Source: Dehalobacter sp. DCM (GTDB lineage: Bacteria; Bacillota; Desulfitobacteriia; Desulfitobacteriales; Syntrophobotulaceae). From it: 64,000 bases of DNA. A program made the translations under genes and the position numbers. Below are positions 45,109 to 52,971 of the stretch, piece after piece. The notes under the pieces were generated by a model that did not search any database, was not told the DNA's origin, and was given only the letters and a program-made list of their open reading frames with translations. The stretch lies in assembly GCF_024972775.1 (NCBI RefSeq), contig NZ_CP092282.1, positions 868,001-932,000 on the forward strand. The letters are read 5' to 3'. Positions within the stretch are counted from its first letter, which is position 1, and every line of letters begins with the position of its first letter.

Positions 45109-45558
45109 ATGAAAACACTGAAAATTGAATGGAAACACCTTGATTTAGAAGGGGAGACCTGTGATCGTTGTTATGATACGGGCGAGAATCTGGCTAATGA
45201 AGTAAAACGATTAAACAGGGCCTTACAGTCAAAGGGCATTGAGGTCGAATGGATCGAAACCAAACTTGACAATACGCAGATACCTCAATCGAATACCCTC
45301 CTCTTTAACGGAGTTCCCATTGAGGATATCTTAACTATTGAGGTATCAGAGAACTACTGCGATTCCTGTACCACCTTGCTGGGTACCGAAACCTACTGCC
45401 GGACAGTAAAGTATGACGGCAATGAGTATGAAGATATTCCCGCCAAGGCCATCCGTCAGGCGGCTCTCAAGGTTTTGGGCATAGAGGAAGAAGCGTCGAT
45501 GACAGGAAAATCAACAGCAGGAAAATCTTGCTGTAGCTGCGGTAGCGGTTGCTGCTAA
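45109..45558 (+). CDS. DUF2703-domain protein
   Basis: A 149-residue cysteine-rich protein. IEWKHLDLEGETCDRCYDTG and the FNGVPIEDIL and ENYCDSCTTLLG blocks define DUF2703, found in arsenic gene clusters. The fold is probably thioredoxin-like with a CDRC site. The tail SCCSCGSGCC resembles the ferredoxin tail at 42902. I chose ATG 45109 because AGGAGG lies 7 nt upstream. Confidence 0.85.
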   Translation: MKTLKIEWKHLDLEGETCDRCYDTGENLANEVKRLNRALQSKGIEVEWIETKLDNTQIPQSNTLLFNGVPIEDILTIEVSENYCDSCTTLLGTETYCRTVKYDGNEYEDIPAKAIRQAALKVLGIEEEASMTGKSTAGKSCCSCGSGCC

Positions 45559-45585
45559 TGTTTACTGAAAAAGGATATAATAAAT

Positions 45586-45613
45586 CGGGGGGCTAGAGTC
45601 CTCCGGTTTTTTT
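45586..45613 (+). terminator. Terminator after the DUF2703 gene
   Basis: 6-bp stem CGGGGG / CCTCCG (one G-T pair) followed by GTTTTTTT. Confidence 0.75.
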
Positions 45614-45777
45614 ATTTTATGGTTTTGATACCGAGAAAAAATACTAGAATTTCAGCAAAATAGATTGTATATAAAAACTTTTGCTGATAAAAAAAATACT
45701 TCCCTAATTAAAAAAACGAGATATAATAGTTATATAACCGCATAAACGAATATACAAATAGAATAGGAAGTGGATAG

Positions 45778-46116
45778 ATGAAAAATATTGAAGATATCCT
45801 GAAAGCTTTAGCGGATGAAACCCGATTACGGATCATTAACTTACTGTATGAAAAGGAGCTTTGCGTTTGTGATATCCATGAAGCTTTAAATATAACACAG
45901 ACCAAAGCCTCAAGGCATCTGCAATATTTAAAGCATGCCGAGCTCGTAGGCGATAGAAAGCATGCGCAATGGATCTATTATTCAATAAAGAAAGATGAGT
46001 CATTATCATTTATCGATAATCTGATCTTAAATAACATGAGAAATTCAGAACAATTCCAAAAGGATTTGGAAAACCTAAAGGAATGGCTTAAACGCAAAAG
46101 TATTGATTGTGATTAA
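45778..46116 (+). CDS. arsR: ArsR-family regulator 3
   Basis: A repressor of the ars operon: LKALADETRLRIINLLYEKE, metal site ELCVCDIHEAL and recognition helix QTKASRHLQYLKHAELV. The CxC motif fits As(III). It lies 27 nt before acr3, a standard arsR-acr3-arsC order. ATG follows GGAAGTGGATAG. Confidence 0.93.
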   Translation: MKNIEDILKALADETRLRIINLLYEKELCVCDIHEALNITQTKASRHLQYLKHAELVGDRKHAQWIYYSIKKDESLSFIDNLILNNMRNSEQFQKDLENLKEWLKRKSIDCD

Positions 46117-46143
46117 TATTTGTGTATTTGGAGGTTAGTCGAT

Positions 46144-47232
46144 ATGGAAAAGGAAAATCATGTAAGGTTGTCGTTTTTAGACAGATTCCTGACACTCTGG
46201 ATATTTGTTGCCATGGGTGTTGGTGTTTTAGGCGGTTATCTATTCCCAAACCTAGCCGTATCTTTGGGAAAGTTTAGTACGGGGACGATATCCTGGCCCA
46301 TTGCGATCGGACTGATTGTGATGATGTATCCGCCTTTGGCGAAGGTAAAGTATGAAGAGATTGGCAAAGTGGTCCAAAATATAAAGGTTTTCAGCTTTTC
46401 CCTCATTCAGAACTGGATTATCGGTCCGCTTTTAATGTTTGTTTTAGCCATTATATTCTTAAGGGATATGCCGGGCTTTGCGATTGGCTTGATCATTATC
46501 GGTTTAGCCCGCTGCATTGCCATGGTGATTGTCTGGAACACCTTGGCCAAAGGCGATAATGAATATTGCGCAGCCTTGGTGGCGCTCAATTCCATTTTCC
46601 AGATACTTTTGTATTCGGTTTATATCTATCTGTTCGTGACACTCATTCCTAAGTGGCTGGGGCTATCCTGGGGCGGGCAAATTATTGATGTATCCATATG
46701 GGATGTGGCTAAAAGTGTCCTGATCTACTTGGGGATTCCTTTTGCAGCCGGTTTTATTACCCGGTTTGGGCTGATCAGAGCCAAAACAAGAGAGTGGTAT
46801 GAAAAAGTATTCATTCCCAAAATATCCCCATTAGCTTTAATCGCACTACTTTATACGATCATCATCATGTTTATTACCAAAGGTCAGGAAATAGTAACAA
46901 ACCCAGTGGGAGTAGTTCGGATCGCCATTCCCTTATTAATCTATTTTGCAGTGATGTTTTTCGTCAGCTTTTATATGTCTTACAAGGGCGGCTTCAAATA
47001 TGAGCAGACCGTAACCTTAGCTTTTACGGCGGCCAGCAATAACTTTGAACTGGCTATTGCTGTAGCTGTAGCTGTCTTTGGCATTGCTTCCGATGTGGCT
47101 TTTACCGCTGTGATTGGTCCTTTAGTGGAAGTACCGGTGATGATTGCCCTAGTGAATGCCGCACTAGCCTTAAAACGCAAATATTATAATCAGCAGGGTT
47201 TGCCACGAAGAAATAAAGAAGGTGTAAAGTAA
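46144..47232 (+). CDS. acr3: Arsenite efflux transporter ACR3
   Basis: ACR3 expels arsenite using the proton gradient. The protein has ten helices; the conserved cysteine of the fourth helix lies in [39 protein letters not shown] is the C-terminal signature with the conserved Asn-Asn and Glu residues. ATG 46144 with GGAGGTTAGTCGAT upstream is preferred to an in-frame ATG at 46120. It overlaps arsC by one base. Confidence 0.95.
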   Translation: MEKENHVRLSFLDRFLTLWIFVAMGVGVLGGYLFPNLAVSLGKFSTGTISWPIAIGLIVMMYPPLAKVKYEEIGKVVQNIKVFSFSLIQNWIIGPLLMFVLAIIFLRDMPGFAIGLIIIGLARCIAMVIVWNTLAKGDNEYCAALVALNSIFQILLYSVYIYLFVTLIPKWLGLSWGGQIIDVSIWDVAKSVLIYLGIPFAAGFITRFGLIRAKTREWYEKVFIPKISPLALIALLYTIIIMFITKGQEIVTNPVGVVRIAIPLLIYFAVMFFVSFYMSYKGGFKYEQTVTLAFTAASNNFELAIAVAVAVFGIASDVAFTAVIGPLVEVPVMIALVNAALALKRKYYNQQGLPRRNKEGVK

Positions 47233-47663
47233 TGAAGGAAAAAATGGCAACTGAAATACCGGACAGAATTAAAGTAGCTTTTGTCTGTGTTCACAATTCC
47301 TGCCGCTCCCAGATGGCGGAAGCTATCTCCAAAATAATTGCTTCGGAGAGTTTTGAAGCCTATTCGGCAGGTACTGAAATTAAAGGTAGTATTAACCCTG
47401 ATGCGGTAGCCGTGATTAAGGAACTCTATAACGTTGACATGAATCAGTCACAAAAACCGAAATTAATATCGGATATTCCGCCAGTTGATGTTGTCATTAC
47501 AATGGGATGCAATGTAAATTGTCCGTTCGTACCCTGCAAATACAGGGAAGATTGGGAACTTGAAGATCCAACGGGGAAAGATAGACAGGAGTATATTCGC
47601 ACGGCTAAAATCATCGAAGAAAAAATACTAAATCTAAAAAACAGGAAGAGCAGTTTAGTATAA
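47232..47663 (+). CDS. arsC: Arsenate reductase ArsC (thioredoxin-coupled type)
   Basis: A 143-residue enzyme with the low-molecular-weight phosphatase fold. The catalytic CX5R loop is CVHNSCR (C19 to R25). The second cysteines lie in GCNVNCPFVPCKY, and DWELEDPTGKD contains the catalytic Asp. It reduces arsenate to arsenite, which ACR3 exports. It continues the arsR3-acr3 operon. Confidence 0.94.
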   Translation: MKEKMATEIPDRIKVAFVCVHNSCRSQMAEAISKIIASESFEAYSAGTEIKGSINPDAVAVIKELYNVDMNQSQKPKLISDIPPVDVVITMGCNVNCPFVPCKYREDWELEDPTGKDRQEYIRTAKIIEEKILNLKNRKSSLV

Positions 47664-47712
47664 AATATCCCATGATGCTTAAATATAGATGGAATAATTT
47701 CCTATCTAAGAT

Positions 47713-47742
47713 GTGTTCTGAAAAAAACAGGGCACTTTTTCT
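47713..47742 (+). terminator. Terminator of the arsR-acr3-arsC operon
   Basis: 8-bp stem GTGTTCTG / CAGGGCAC including G-T pairs, loop of A residues, then TTTTT. Confidence 0.6.
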
Positions 47743-47832
47743 TTTTTCAATAAAAAATATTGTAAATAACATTTTAGAGACATATAATAAATACATAATT
47801 ATATACTTATATATTAAAGTGTAAGGAGTAAG

Positions 47833-48186
47833 TTGCGTATGTATGAAGATCAATTCAAAGCTCTGGGAGAACAGACGCGTTTGAAGATTATCAAATTGCT
47901 GTCCAGTAAAGATTTATGCGTGTGTGAGCTTGAAGAAATTATGCAATTCAGCCAGCCGCGTATCTCTCAACACCTCAAGGTTTTGAAACAAGTCGGCTTG
48001 GTCAAGGAGCGAAAAGATGGACAGCGCCGGGTATGCAGTTTAGACACAACACTCCTAAATAGTACGATGGAAGAGTTTATAGATTATATTGCTAAACCGC
48101 TTAAGGAAATCCCAGAATTGAATGAAGAGTATGAGCGGTTGCTGAACCTTGACGGTGAATCATGTTCAAGAAAATTAAAAGAATAG
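47833..48186 (+). CDS. arsR: ArsR-family regulator 4, heading the lipoyl gene cluster
   Basis: A winged-helix regulator of 117 residues. FKALGEQTRLKIIKLLSSKD precedes the metal site DLCVCELEEIM, and the recognition helix is QPRISQHLKVLKQVGLV. A C-terminal extension has one more Cys (GESCSRKLKE). It lies 31 nt before the dihydrolipoamide-dehydrogenase-like gene with no terminator between, so it probably controls the lipoyl cluster in response to a thiophilic ligand such as As(III). Confidence 0.9.
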   Translation: MRMYEDQFKALGEQTRLKIIKLLSSKDLCVCELEEIMQFSQPRISQHLKVLKQVGLVKERKDGQRRVCSLDTTLLNSTMEEFIDYIAKPLKEIPELNEEYERLLNLDGESCSRKLKE

Positions 48187-48217
48187 AATCGATCTTTTTC
48201 ATAAAAGGATGAGGGAT

Positions 48218-49621
48218 ATGAATCAACTGGAAACGTTTCTGGCTGTCTTGGGAGGCGGCCCGGCGGGATATGTGGCGGCCATACGAGCGGCTCAACTCGG
48301 TGCGAGTATCGTTCTCATCGAAGAAAAGGAGCTGGGTGGTGTCTGTTTAAACCAAGGCTGCATTCCAACGAAAACCTTTCTTCAAAATTCTGCTGTCATG
48401 AGTCTTGTTAGCAAAAGCAGGGAATATGGAATCGAAAACTCAGCCTCTCGAATTGACTGGTCATCAGCCTGGTTCCGCAAAGAACGCGTCGTCAAAAGTT
48501 TGCGTCAGGGAATCAATCAACTCATGGTAGAGAATACGATTACGGTTATCAGAGGAAAAGGGCACATTGTCACTCCGAGTAAAATCATTGTGATGACAGA
48601 GGAAGGAGAACAGTGTATATCCTGCCAGAAGATTTTGATTGCTGTTGGTTCCGAACCGTCTCTTCCGAATATTCCAGGTATTGATCAGGAAGGGGTTATG
48701 ACCAGCAATGAAGCTTTGGAGCTTACGGACTTACCTGAATCTCTCATCATATTAGGCGCTGGCGTTATCGGCTTGGAATTTGCTGAGATGTTTCAGCAAG
48801 CCGGTACGAAGGTAACCGTCATCGAAGAGCAGGATCGGATTTTGTATCAGGAAGATCAAGAATGTTCGGAGGAACTCTACAAAATCCTTAAGAGAAGCGG
48901 GATTGTTTTTAAGCTGGGCACTCTCGTACAGAAAATTACTAAAGAAAATGTTAATTTCCAGATGACCGTTTTAGAGAAGGGCAAAGAAGCAATTTATTCT
49001 GCACCCAAAATATTGGTTGCAACCGGCAGAAAACCTCGGACTAAGATGTTAGGACTTGAAAACATCGGTCTAAATCTGAATAATAACGGTGCGATCCAGG
49101 TTGACGATACATTAGAAACGACGTGTGCAGGCATTTATGCCGCCGGAGATGTTACCGGAGGCAGGCAGTTAGCCCATTTGGCTTTTGCACAGGGGAAGTG
49201 CGCAGTAGAAAATGTCTTAGGTTTGACTAGTAAAATCAATAATTATGCGGTTCCGTCGTGTATCTATACCCATCCGGAATTGGCAACGGTAGGCATGACT
49301 GAAGCTGAGGCGATAAGTTACGGAATCCCCATTCAAGTTGGCCGTTTTTTCTTTCGGCAAAATGGCCGAGCCTTGGCCAATAACCAAAGAGACGGTTTTG
49401 TAAAAATAATGATGCATAAAGACAGCCATATCATCTTGGGTGGACAGATTTTGGGGGAACAGGCTTCAGAGATGATTTCCGAGTTGACTTTGGCCATTGC
49501 TCTTCAGGCAAAGGCAGAAATTATAGCTGACATGATCCATCCGCACCCGACCTTAAGCGAGGCGGTCATGGAGGCATGTGCTGATGCAGTAGGAAGATCC
49601 ATTCATAAGAGTAGGAAATAA
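48218..49621 (+). CDS. Dihydrolipoamide dehydrogenase-like flavoprotein
   Basis: Lpd-type enzymes reoxidise or reduce protein-bound lipoyl dithiols with NAD(H). The FAD motif is LGGGPAGYVAAIRAAQLG, the redox disulfide is CLNQGCIPTK, the NAD motif is LGAGVIGLEFAEMF, and HPHPTLSEAV gives the catalytic His-Glu pair. Its 467 residues are normal. No E1 or E2 subunit of a 2-oxoacid dehydrogenase is nearby. Its likely partners are the lipoyl proteins 2-4 kb downstream. ATG 48218 is used; ATG 48209 is also possible. Confidence 0.92.
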   Translation: MNQLETFLAVLGGGPAGYVAAIRAAQLGASIVLIEEKELGGVCLNQGCIPTKTFLQNSAVMSLVSKSREYGIENSASRIDWSSAWFRKERVVKSLRQGINQLMVENTITVIRGKGHIVTPSKIIVMTEEGEQCISCQKILIAVGSEPSLPNIPGIDQEGVMTSNEALELTDLPESLIILGAGVIGLEFAEMFQQAGTKVTVIEEQDRILYQEDQECSEELYKILKRSGIVFKLGTLVQKITKENVNFQMTVLEKGKEAIYSAPKILVATGRKPRTKMLGLENIGLNLNNNGAIQVDDTLETTCAGIYAAGDVTGGRQLAHLAFAQGKCAVENVLGLTSKINNYAVPSCIYTHPELATVGMTEAEAISYGIPIQVGRFFFRQNGRALANNQRDGFVKIMMHKDSHIILGGQILGEQASEMISELTLAIALQAKAEIIADMIHPHPTLSEAVMEACADAVGRSIHKSRK

Positions 49622-49636
49622 AAGGAGGAATCGGTG

Positions 49637-50023
49637 ATGGAAGAAAAAGAACGTTTGGGATTCATTATGTGTGTATGTACAGGAAAATGTCCGGGTTTTC
49701 AAGCAATGGATATCTGGGACTTCATTAATCAGGTCCGAGTGGAATTACCCGTAGAATATGCTTTCATTCATCCCCAGCTATGCGAGGAGGATGGCGACCG
49801 TTTCCTGGCTGACTTCTTAAAAGCTAACCGCAAAGTGATCATCGGCGCGTGCGCACCCAATATGCAGAAAAAAATGTTCAAACAGGCTTTCAAAGACGCG
49901 GGACTGGATGTGGAAAAAGATTGTGTGATGCTGGATATCCGCGATATGACCAATGAAAAAGCTTTCGGTATTGTCAAAGATGCGCTTAAGAAACTAGGCT
50001 TTGAAGGGGATGAGGAAGAATGA
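49637..50023 (+). CDS. Free-standing HdrA N-terminal-like domain protein
   Basis: A 128-residue protein resembling the N-terminal segment of heterodisulfide reductase subunit HdrA. GFIMCVCTGKCPGF matches the VCxCGxN-type start, FIHPQLCEEDGDRF the LCS..G block, and KVIIGACAPNMQKKMFKQ the VVAACSP.. block. DIRDMTNEKA follows. Its cysteines may bind an Fe-S cluster. The FAD and ferredoxin parts of HdrA are missing, but a ferredoxin is encoded next with a 4-nt overlap. Confidence 0.75.
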   Translation: MEEKERLGFIMCVCTGKCPGFQAMDIWDFINQVRVELPVEYAFIHPQLCEEDGDRFLADFLKANRKVIIGACAPNMQKKMFKQAFKDAGLDVEKDCVMLDIRDMTNEKAFGIVKDALKKLGFEGDEEE

Positions 50024-50313
50024 GTGAATCCACTTTTATGGGCGTTCCCAGAGACAGGATTGACTGGAGCCCACGAATCGATTACACAAAGTGCAATTAC
50101 TGTATGGAATGCGTAGAATTCTGTCCGCATCAGGTGCTTGAAGTCAATATGGACGCTGAAAAAAAGCTGATCGTGAAAAATCCGAACAATTGTGTTATCT
50201 TCTGCCGGGCCTGCAGTAAGACGTGCGGCCTTGACGCGATCGATTTCCCCAACAAGAATGAAACAACCGCACATATCAAGGAAATCAGAAAGGAAGCTGG
50301 CGGAAATGAGTAA
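50020..50313 (+). CDS. Ferredoxin-type 4Fe-4S protein
   Basis: A 97-residue protein with two cluster motifs: CNYCMECVEFCPHQ and CVIFCRACSKTCGLDAI. It overlaps the previous gene by 4 nt and the next by 8 nt, so the three are translationally coupled. It probably delivers electrons to or from the HdrA-like protein. Confidence 0.9.
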   Translation: MSESTFMGVPRDRIDWSPRIDYTKCNYCMECVEFCPHQVLEVNMDAEKKLIVKNPNNCVIFCRACSKTCGLDAIDFPNKNETTAHIKEIRKEAGGNE

Positions 50314-51190
50314 GTCCTATGCCATTCTGCCCTGTAATGGGCTGGATAAACCTGCCGGCTGTCTATCGAAAGAATTGGCGCTGCAAATTAAGGAACAAAC
50401 AGAGAGCAGCGAAATCATCTGCCCGACCTTTGTCCGGGTATCCGATGCGCCGTATAGAAAAATATTGGATGAAAAAGAGCTTTTGGTTATCGACGGCTGT
50501 GGCACACGCTGTGCAGGAAAACTTGCAGCAGAAAAAGGCTGGAAAATAGCAGCGAAGGTAAATGTCTCAGATGAGAGTAAAAAATACGGCATATCCCTGG
50601 GAACTTCTTTGCGGGTAGAAGAAGACGGTCTCCGGTTATGTGGTCAGATCATTAACAATTTGCTGCAAGAACAAACAACTCCGGAATCAAATACAGGCGC
50701 TGCTTCGGGTGAGGGAGTAGCTGACGCGTGGTTCCCCCAGAGTTTGGCTTATGAAACCTACCATAAAGATAAATTCATTTTCCGGCTTCCTAAAAATGAA
50801 AATTTTTACTTCAATGAAAACGACTGTTGGGCCTATGTTTCCGGTCATAAAGCCCGTATCGGCGTCACGGATTTTGTCCAAAAAAGTCTGTCCGATATCA
50901 TGTTCTTTACGCCTCCCGGACTGGGTATAACCGTGGAACAATTTGAGGATGCCGGTTCAATTGAATCCGGTAAAGCGGTTTATGAAATCATTTGCCCTGT
51001 TTCCGGTAAATTTACAGCTGTCAATTATGAATTGCTGGATCACCCAGAATACATTAATGAAAACCCCTATGAAAAAGGTTGGATCGCAGAGGTTGAACTT
51101 TCAGATTTCCCCAGTGACCAGGAACTCTTACTCCAATTTGACGGCTATTTTGAAGTGATGAAAAGAAAGGTAGATGAATTTCATGTCTGA
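50306..51190 (+). CDS. DGC-domain / glycine cleavage H-like fusion protein
   Basis: A two-domain protein of 294 residues. Residues 1-120 form a DGC (putative zinc-binding) domain: ILPCNGLDKPAGC and VIDGCGTRCAGKLA. Residues about 140-290 form a GcvH-like lipoyl domain: ARIGVTDFVQKSLSDIMFF, IESGKAVYEIICPVSG with the lipoyl lysine K223, and NENPYEKGWIAEVELS. ATG 50306 is the start; the upstream extension overlaps the ferredoxin in another frame. There are no other glycine cleavage genes nearby. Confidence 0.9.
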   Translation: MSKSYAILPCNGLDKPAGCLSKELALQIKEQTESSEIICPTFVRVSDAPYRKILDEKELLVIDGCGTRCAGKLAAEKGWKIAAKVNVSDESKKYGISLGTSLRVEEDGLRLCGQIINNLLQEQTTPESNTGAASGEGVADAWFPQSLAYETYHKDKFIFRLPKNENFYFNENDCWAYVSGHKARIGVTDFVQKSLSDIMFFTPPGLGITVEQFEDAGSIESGKAVYEIICPVSGKFTAVNYELLDHPEYINENPYEKGWIAEVELSDFPSDQELLLQFDGYFEVMKRKVDEFHV

Positions 51191-51587
51191 AAAAGTGAAA
51201 GTCGTTCCCTGTAGTGGGATCGGCAAAGTTCACGGTTTACTCGCCAGAGAGCTTGCCTTAAAGGTGGCCAATGAACTGTGCGCGGAAATTACGGAGACGC
51301 CCTGTCTGGCGTACATTGTAACCGAGGATCCGGAGATCAAGGAGAAGATCGCCCGAGGCAAATGTGTCACAATTGACGGCTGTCCTAAAATGTGTGCAGC
51401 CAAAAGCGTTGCCCATGCCGGAGGGGATATTGCGGAAGAAATCAAGATCATTGAAATACTGAAGAACTATCGCGGCGTGCAGCCTGGCAATGCCACCGCA
51501 CTCAATGACGATGGCTGGAAAATTGTCGACGAAGCGGCGCTCAAGGTGGCAGCGCGTGTGCAACAAGTTTATGAAGGTGAGGTATGA
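51183..51587 (+). CDS. DGC-domain (putative zinc-binding) protein 2
   Basis: A 134-residue DGC protein: VVPCSGIGKVHGLLARELAL at the start, TIDGCPKMCAAKSVAHAGG in the middle. The N-terminal half aligns with the DGC part of the preceding fusion protein. It lacks a lipoyl domain. Start 51183 (MSEKVKVVPCSG) matches the length of the paralogue and overlaps it by 8 nt; ATG 51174 is an alternative. Biochemical role unknown. Confidence 0.85.
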   Translation: MSEKVKVVPCSGIGKVHGLLARELALKVANELCAEITETPCLAYIVTEDPEIKEKIARGKCVTIDGCPKMCAAKSVAHAGGDIAEEIKIIEILKNYRGVQPGNATALNDDGWKIVDEAALKVAARVQQVYEGEV

Positions 51588-51591
51588 TGCA

Positions 51592-52032
51592 ATGGAATCA
51601 ATAGGAACAAAGCCACCAACGACCCCAGTTAAGGTGGGTGTCATTTCTTGCAGCGGGGAAGATTGCCTGGGTGGCACGATTTCGCGTTTAGCGACGCGTA
51701 AAATTCTGGAACGAATTCGTCTGGGAGAAGCGGTGACCATTTGTCTGCCATTATTCATTGCCGGAGGGGAAGAAGAAAGAGCTTTTGCAGCTGTTTTCCC
51801 AACCATCACCGTGGATGGCTGCAATAAATGGTGTGCCAAGAGAGCAACTGAAAACTTAAGCGGGAAGGTCAGTGACACGGTTCTGGTTGCCGATATTATC
51901 GGCGCGGAAGTAGCGGAAAGTGCCGTACTTTCTACCCGAAATCTTACCCCGGAACATATGGGAATGGTGGATAAAGTCGCAGAGGAAATAAGGGTGAAAC
52001 TGGATCGTCTGGCTGACCAAAATCGGAGGTAA
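51592..52032 (+). CDS. DGC-domain (putative zinc-binding) protein 3
   Basis: A 146-residue DGC protein: VGVISCSGEDCLGGTISRLA and TVDGCNKWCAKRATENLSG. It is the most divergent of the three. It starts at ATG 51592, 4 nt after the previous stop, with GGTGAGGT upstream. Three DGC modules in one operon suggest a multi-subunit carrier or metallochaperone set (inference). Confidence 0.85.
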   Translation: MESIGTKPPTTPVKVGVISCSGEDCLGGTISRLATRKILERIRLGEAVTICLPLFIAGGEEERAFAAVFPTITVDGCNKWCAKRATENLSGKVSDTVLVADIIGAEVAESAVLSTRNLTPEHMGMVDKVAEEIRVKLDRLADQNRR

Positions 52033-52037
52033 CCAAA

Positions 52038-52307
52038 ATGTTGGAAATACAACTTAACAAGTCCGTAGGTGTCATTTGCAAAGTTGGCAGGGTGTTTGTG
52101 AAAAAGGGGGATATCGTTCATAACGATGATGTCCTATTTACGGTGGAATCACGCAAAACACAGACAGTTATTCATGCTAATTTCGAAGGCAAAATCACCG
52201 GCGTAAATCTCGTCGGCGGGGGTGCGGTTAAGCCAGAAACTGTTATCATGACGGTGGATGGAAAAACAGCAAACGAATCAAAGGTACTGATAACAAATTC
52301 CAGATAA
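52038..52307 (+). CDS. Free-standing lipoyl-domain carrier protein 1
   Basis: An 89-residue biotinyl/lipoyl fold protein. The lysine K40 sits in FTVESRKTQTVIHANFEGKI, the hairpin position of lipoyl-lysine. GRVFVKKGDIVHNDDVLF is the first strand pair. Unlike pyruvate-dehydrogenase E2 domains it has C14 in VICKVG, conserved in the two following paralogues. A lipoate ligase is encoded 0.7 kb downstream. Confidence 0.85.
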   Translation: MLEIQLNKSVGVICKVGRVFVKKGDIVHNDDVLFTVESRKTQTVIHANFEGKITGVNLVGGGAVKPETVIMTVDGKTANESKVLITNSR

Positions 52308-52336
52308 TCAATTATCCAATCCGGGAGGTAATTATA

Positions 52337-52606
52337 ATGCTGGGAGTCAAGGTGAATGATTATATCACGTCGACCTGTAAAATTAGCGGTATTTTTGTCA
52401 ATGCAGGAGATTCTGTGAGCTGCGGTGATGACTTGTTTAGTGTGGAATCCCAAAAAATGAGCAAGGTGATTAAAGCGAATTTTGAAGGAAAAATCAACTA
52501 TGTTAACTTAGTTAAGGGTGACGAGTTGATTGAAGGAGCTTTTGTTATTACAGTAGATGGCGATGTCATTGAGAAATCTGATGACATTGTGGTGGAACAC
52601 ATATAA
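52337..52606 (+). CDS. Free-standing lipoyl-domain carrier protein 2
   Basis: An 89-residue paralogue of the preceding protein. Its modifiable lysine K40 lies in FSVESQKMSKVIKANFEGKI and the shared cysteine C14 in TSTCKISG. The ATG follows GGGAGGTAATTATA. It is 29 nt after carrier 1. Confidence 0.85.
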   Translation: MLGVKVNDYITSTCKISGIFVNAGDSVSCGDDLFSVESQKMSKVIKANFEGKINYVNLVKGDELIEGAFVITVDGDVIEKSDDIVVEHI

Positions 52607-52672
52607 ATATTAAGGGATTTGTTTTCCCTAGGACCAATTCCTTGGAATCATATGTATAAGGAGGTTATGGAA

Positions 52673-52957
52673 GTGCTTGAAGTAAGAATTAACCAGCTGA
52701 CCGAGGTCTGCAAAGTGAACAAAGTGTTTGTCCAAGAAGGGGATATCGTTAAAAATGGTAGTGCGATATTCAGTATTGAGATTAAAAAGTGCCAGATCGT
52801 TTATAACTCAAACTTTGAAGGTAAGGTCGTAAAAGTCTTTCTTAATCCGGGTAAAAAACACAGTTCGGAAGAACTCGCCCTGCTAGTGGAAGGGAAGGTT
52901 ACCGGAGAATCCAAAACATTTATGATTGAACAAAAGGTCGTACCGGCTAATTCTTAA
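52673..52957 (+). CDS. Free-standing lipoyl-domain carrier protein 3
   Basis: A 94-residue paralogue. Lysine K39 sits in FSIEIKKCQIVYNSNFEGKV and the shared cysteine C13 in TEVCKVNK; C40 directly follows the lysine, a feature of this copy only. I start at GTG 52673 (AAGGAGGTTATGGAA upstream) because MLEVRINQ then lines up with the N-termini of carriers 1 and 2; the ATG at 52619 adds an unrelated extension. Confidence 0.85.
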   Translation: MLEVRINQLTEVCKVNKVFVQEGDIVKNGSAIFSIEIKKCQIVYNSNFEGKVVKVFLNPGKKHSSEELALLVEGKVTGESKTFMIEQKVVPANS

Positions 52958-52971
52958 CTTAGGAGAAGTAC

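Noticed and set aside
50306-51190. Ordinary glycine cleavage system
   Set aside because: Only an H-like domain is present, fused to DGC; no P, T or aminomethyltransferase gene is in the window.
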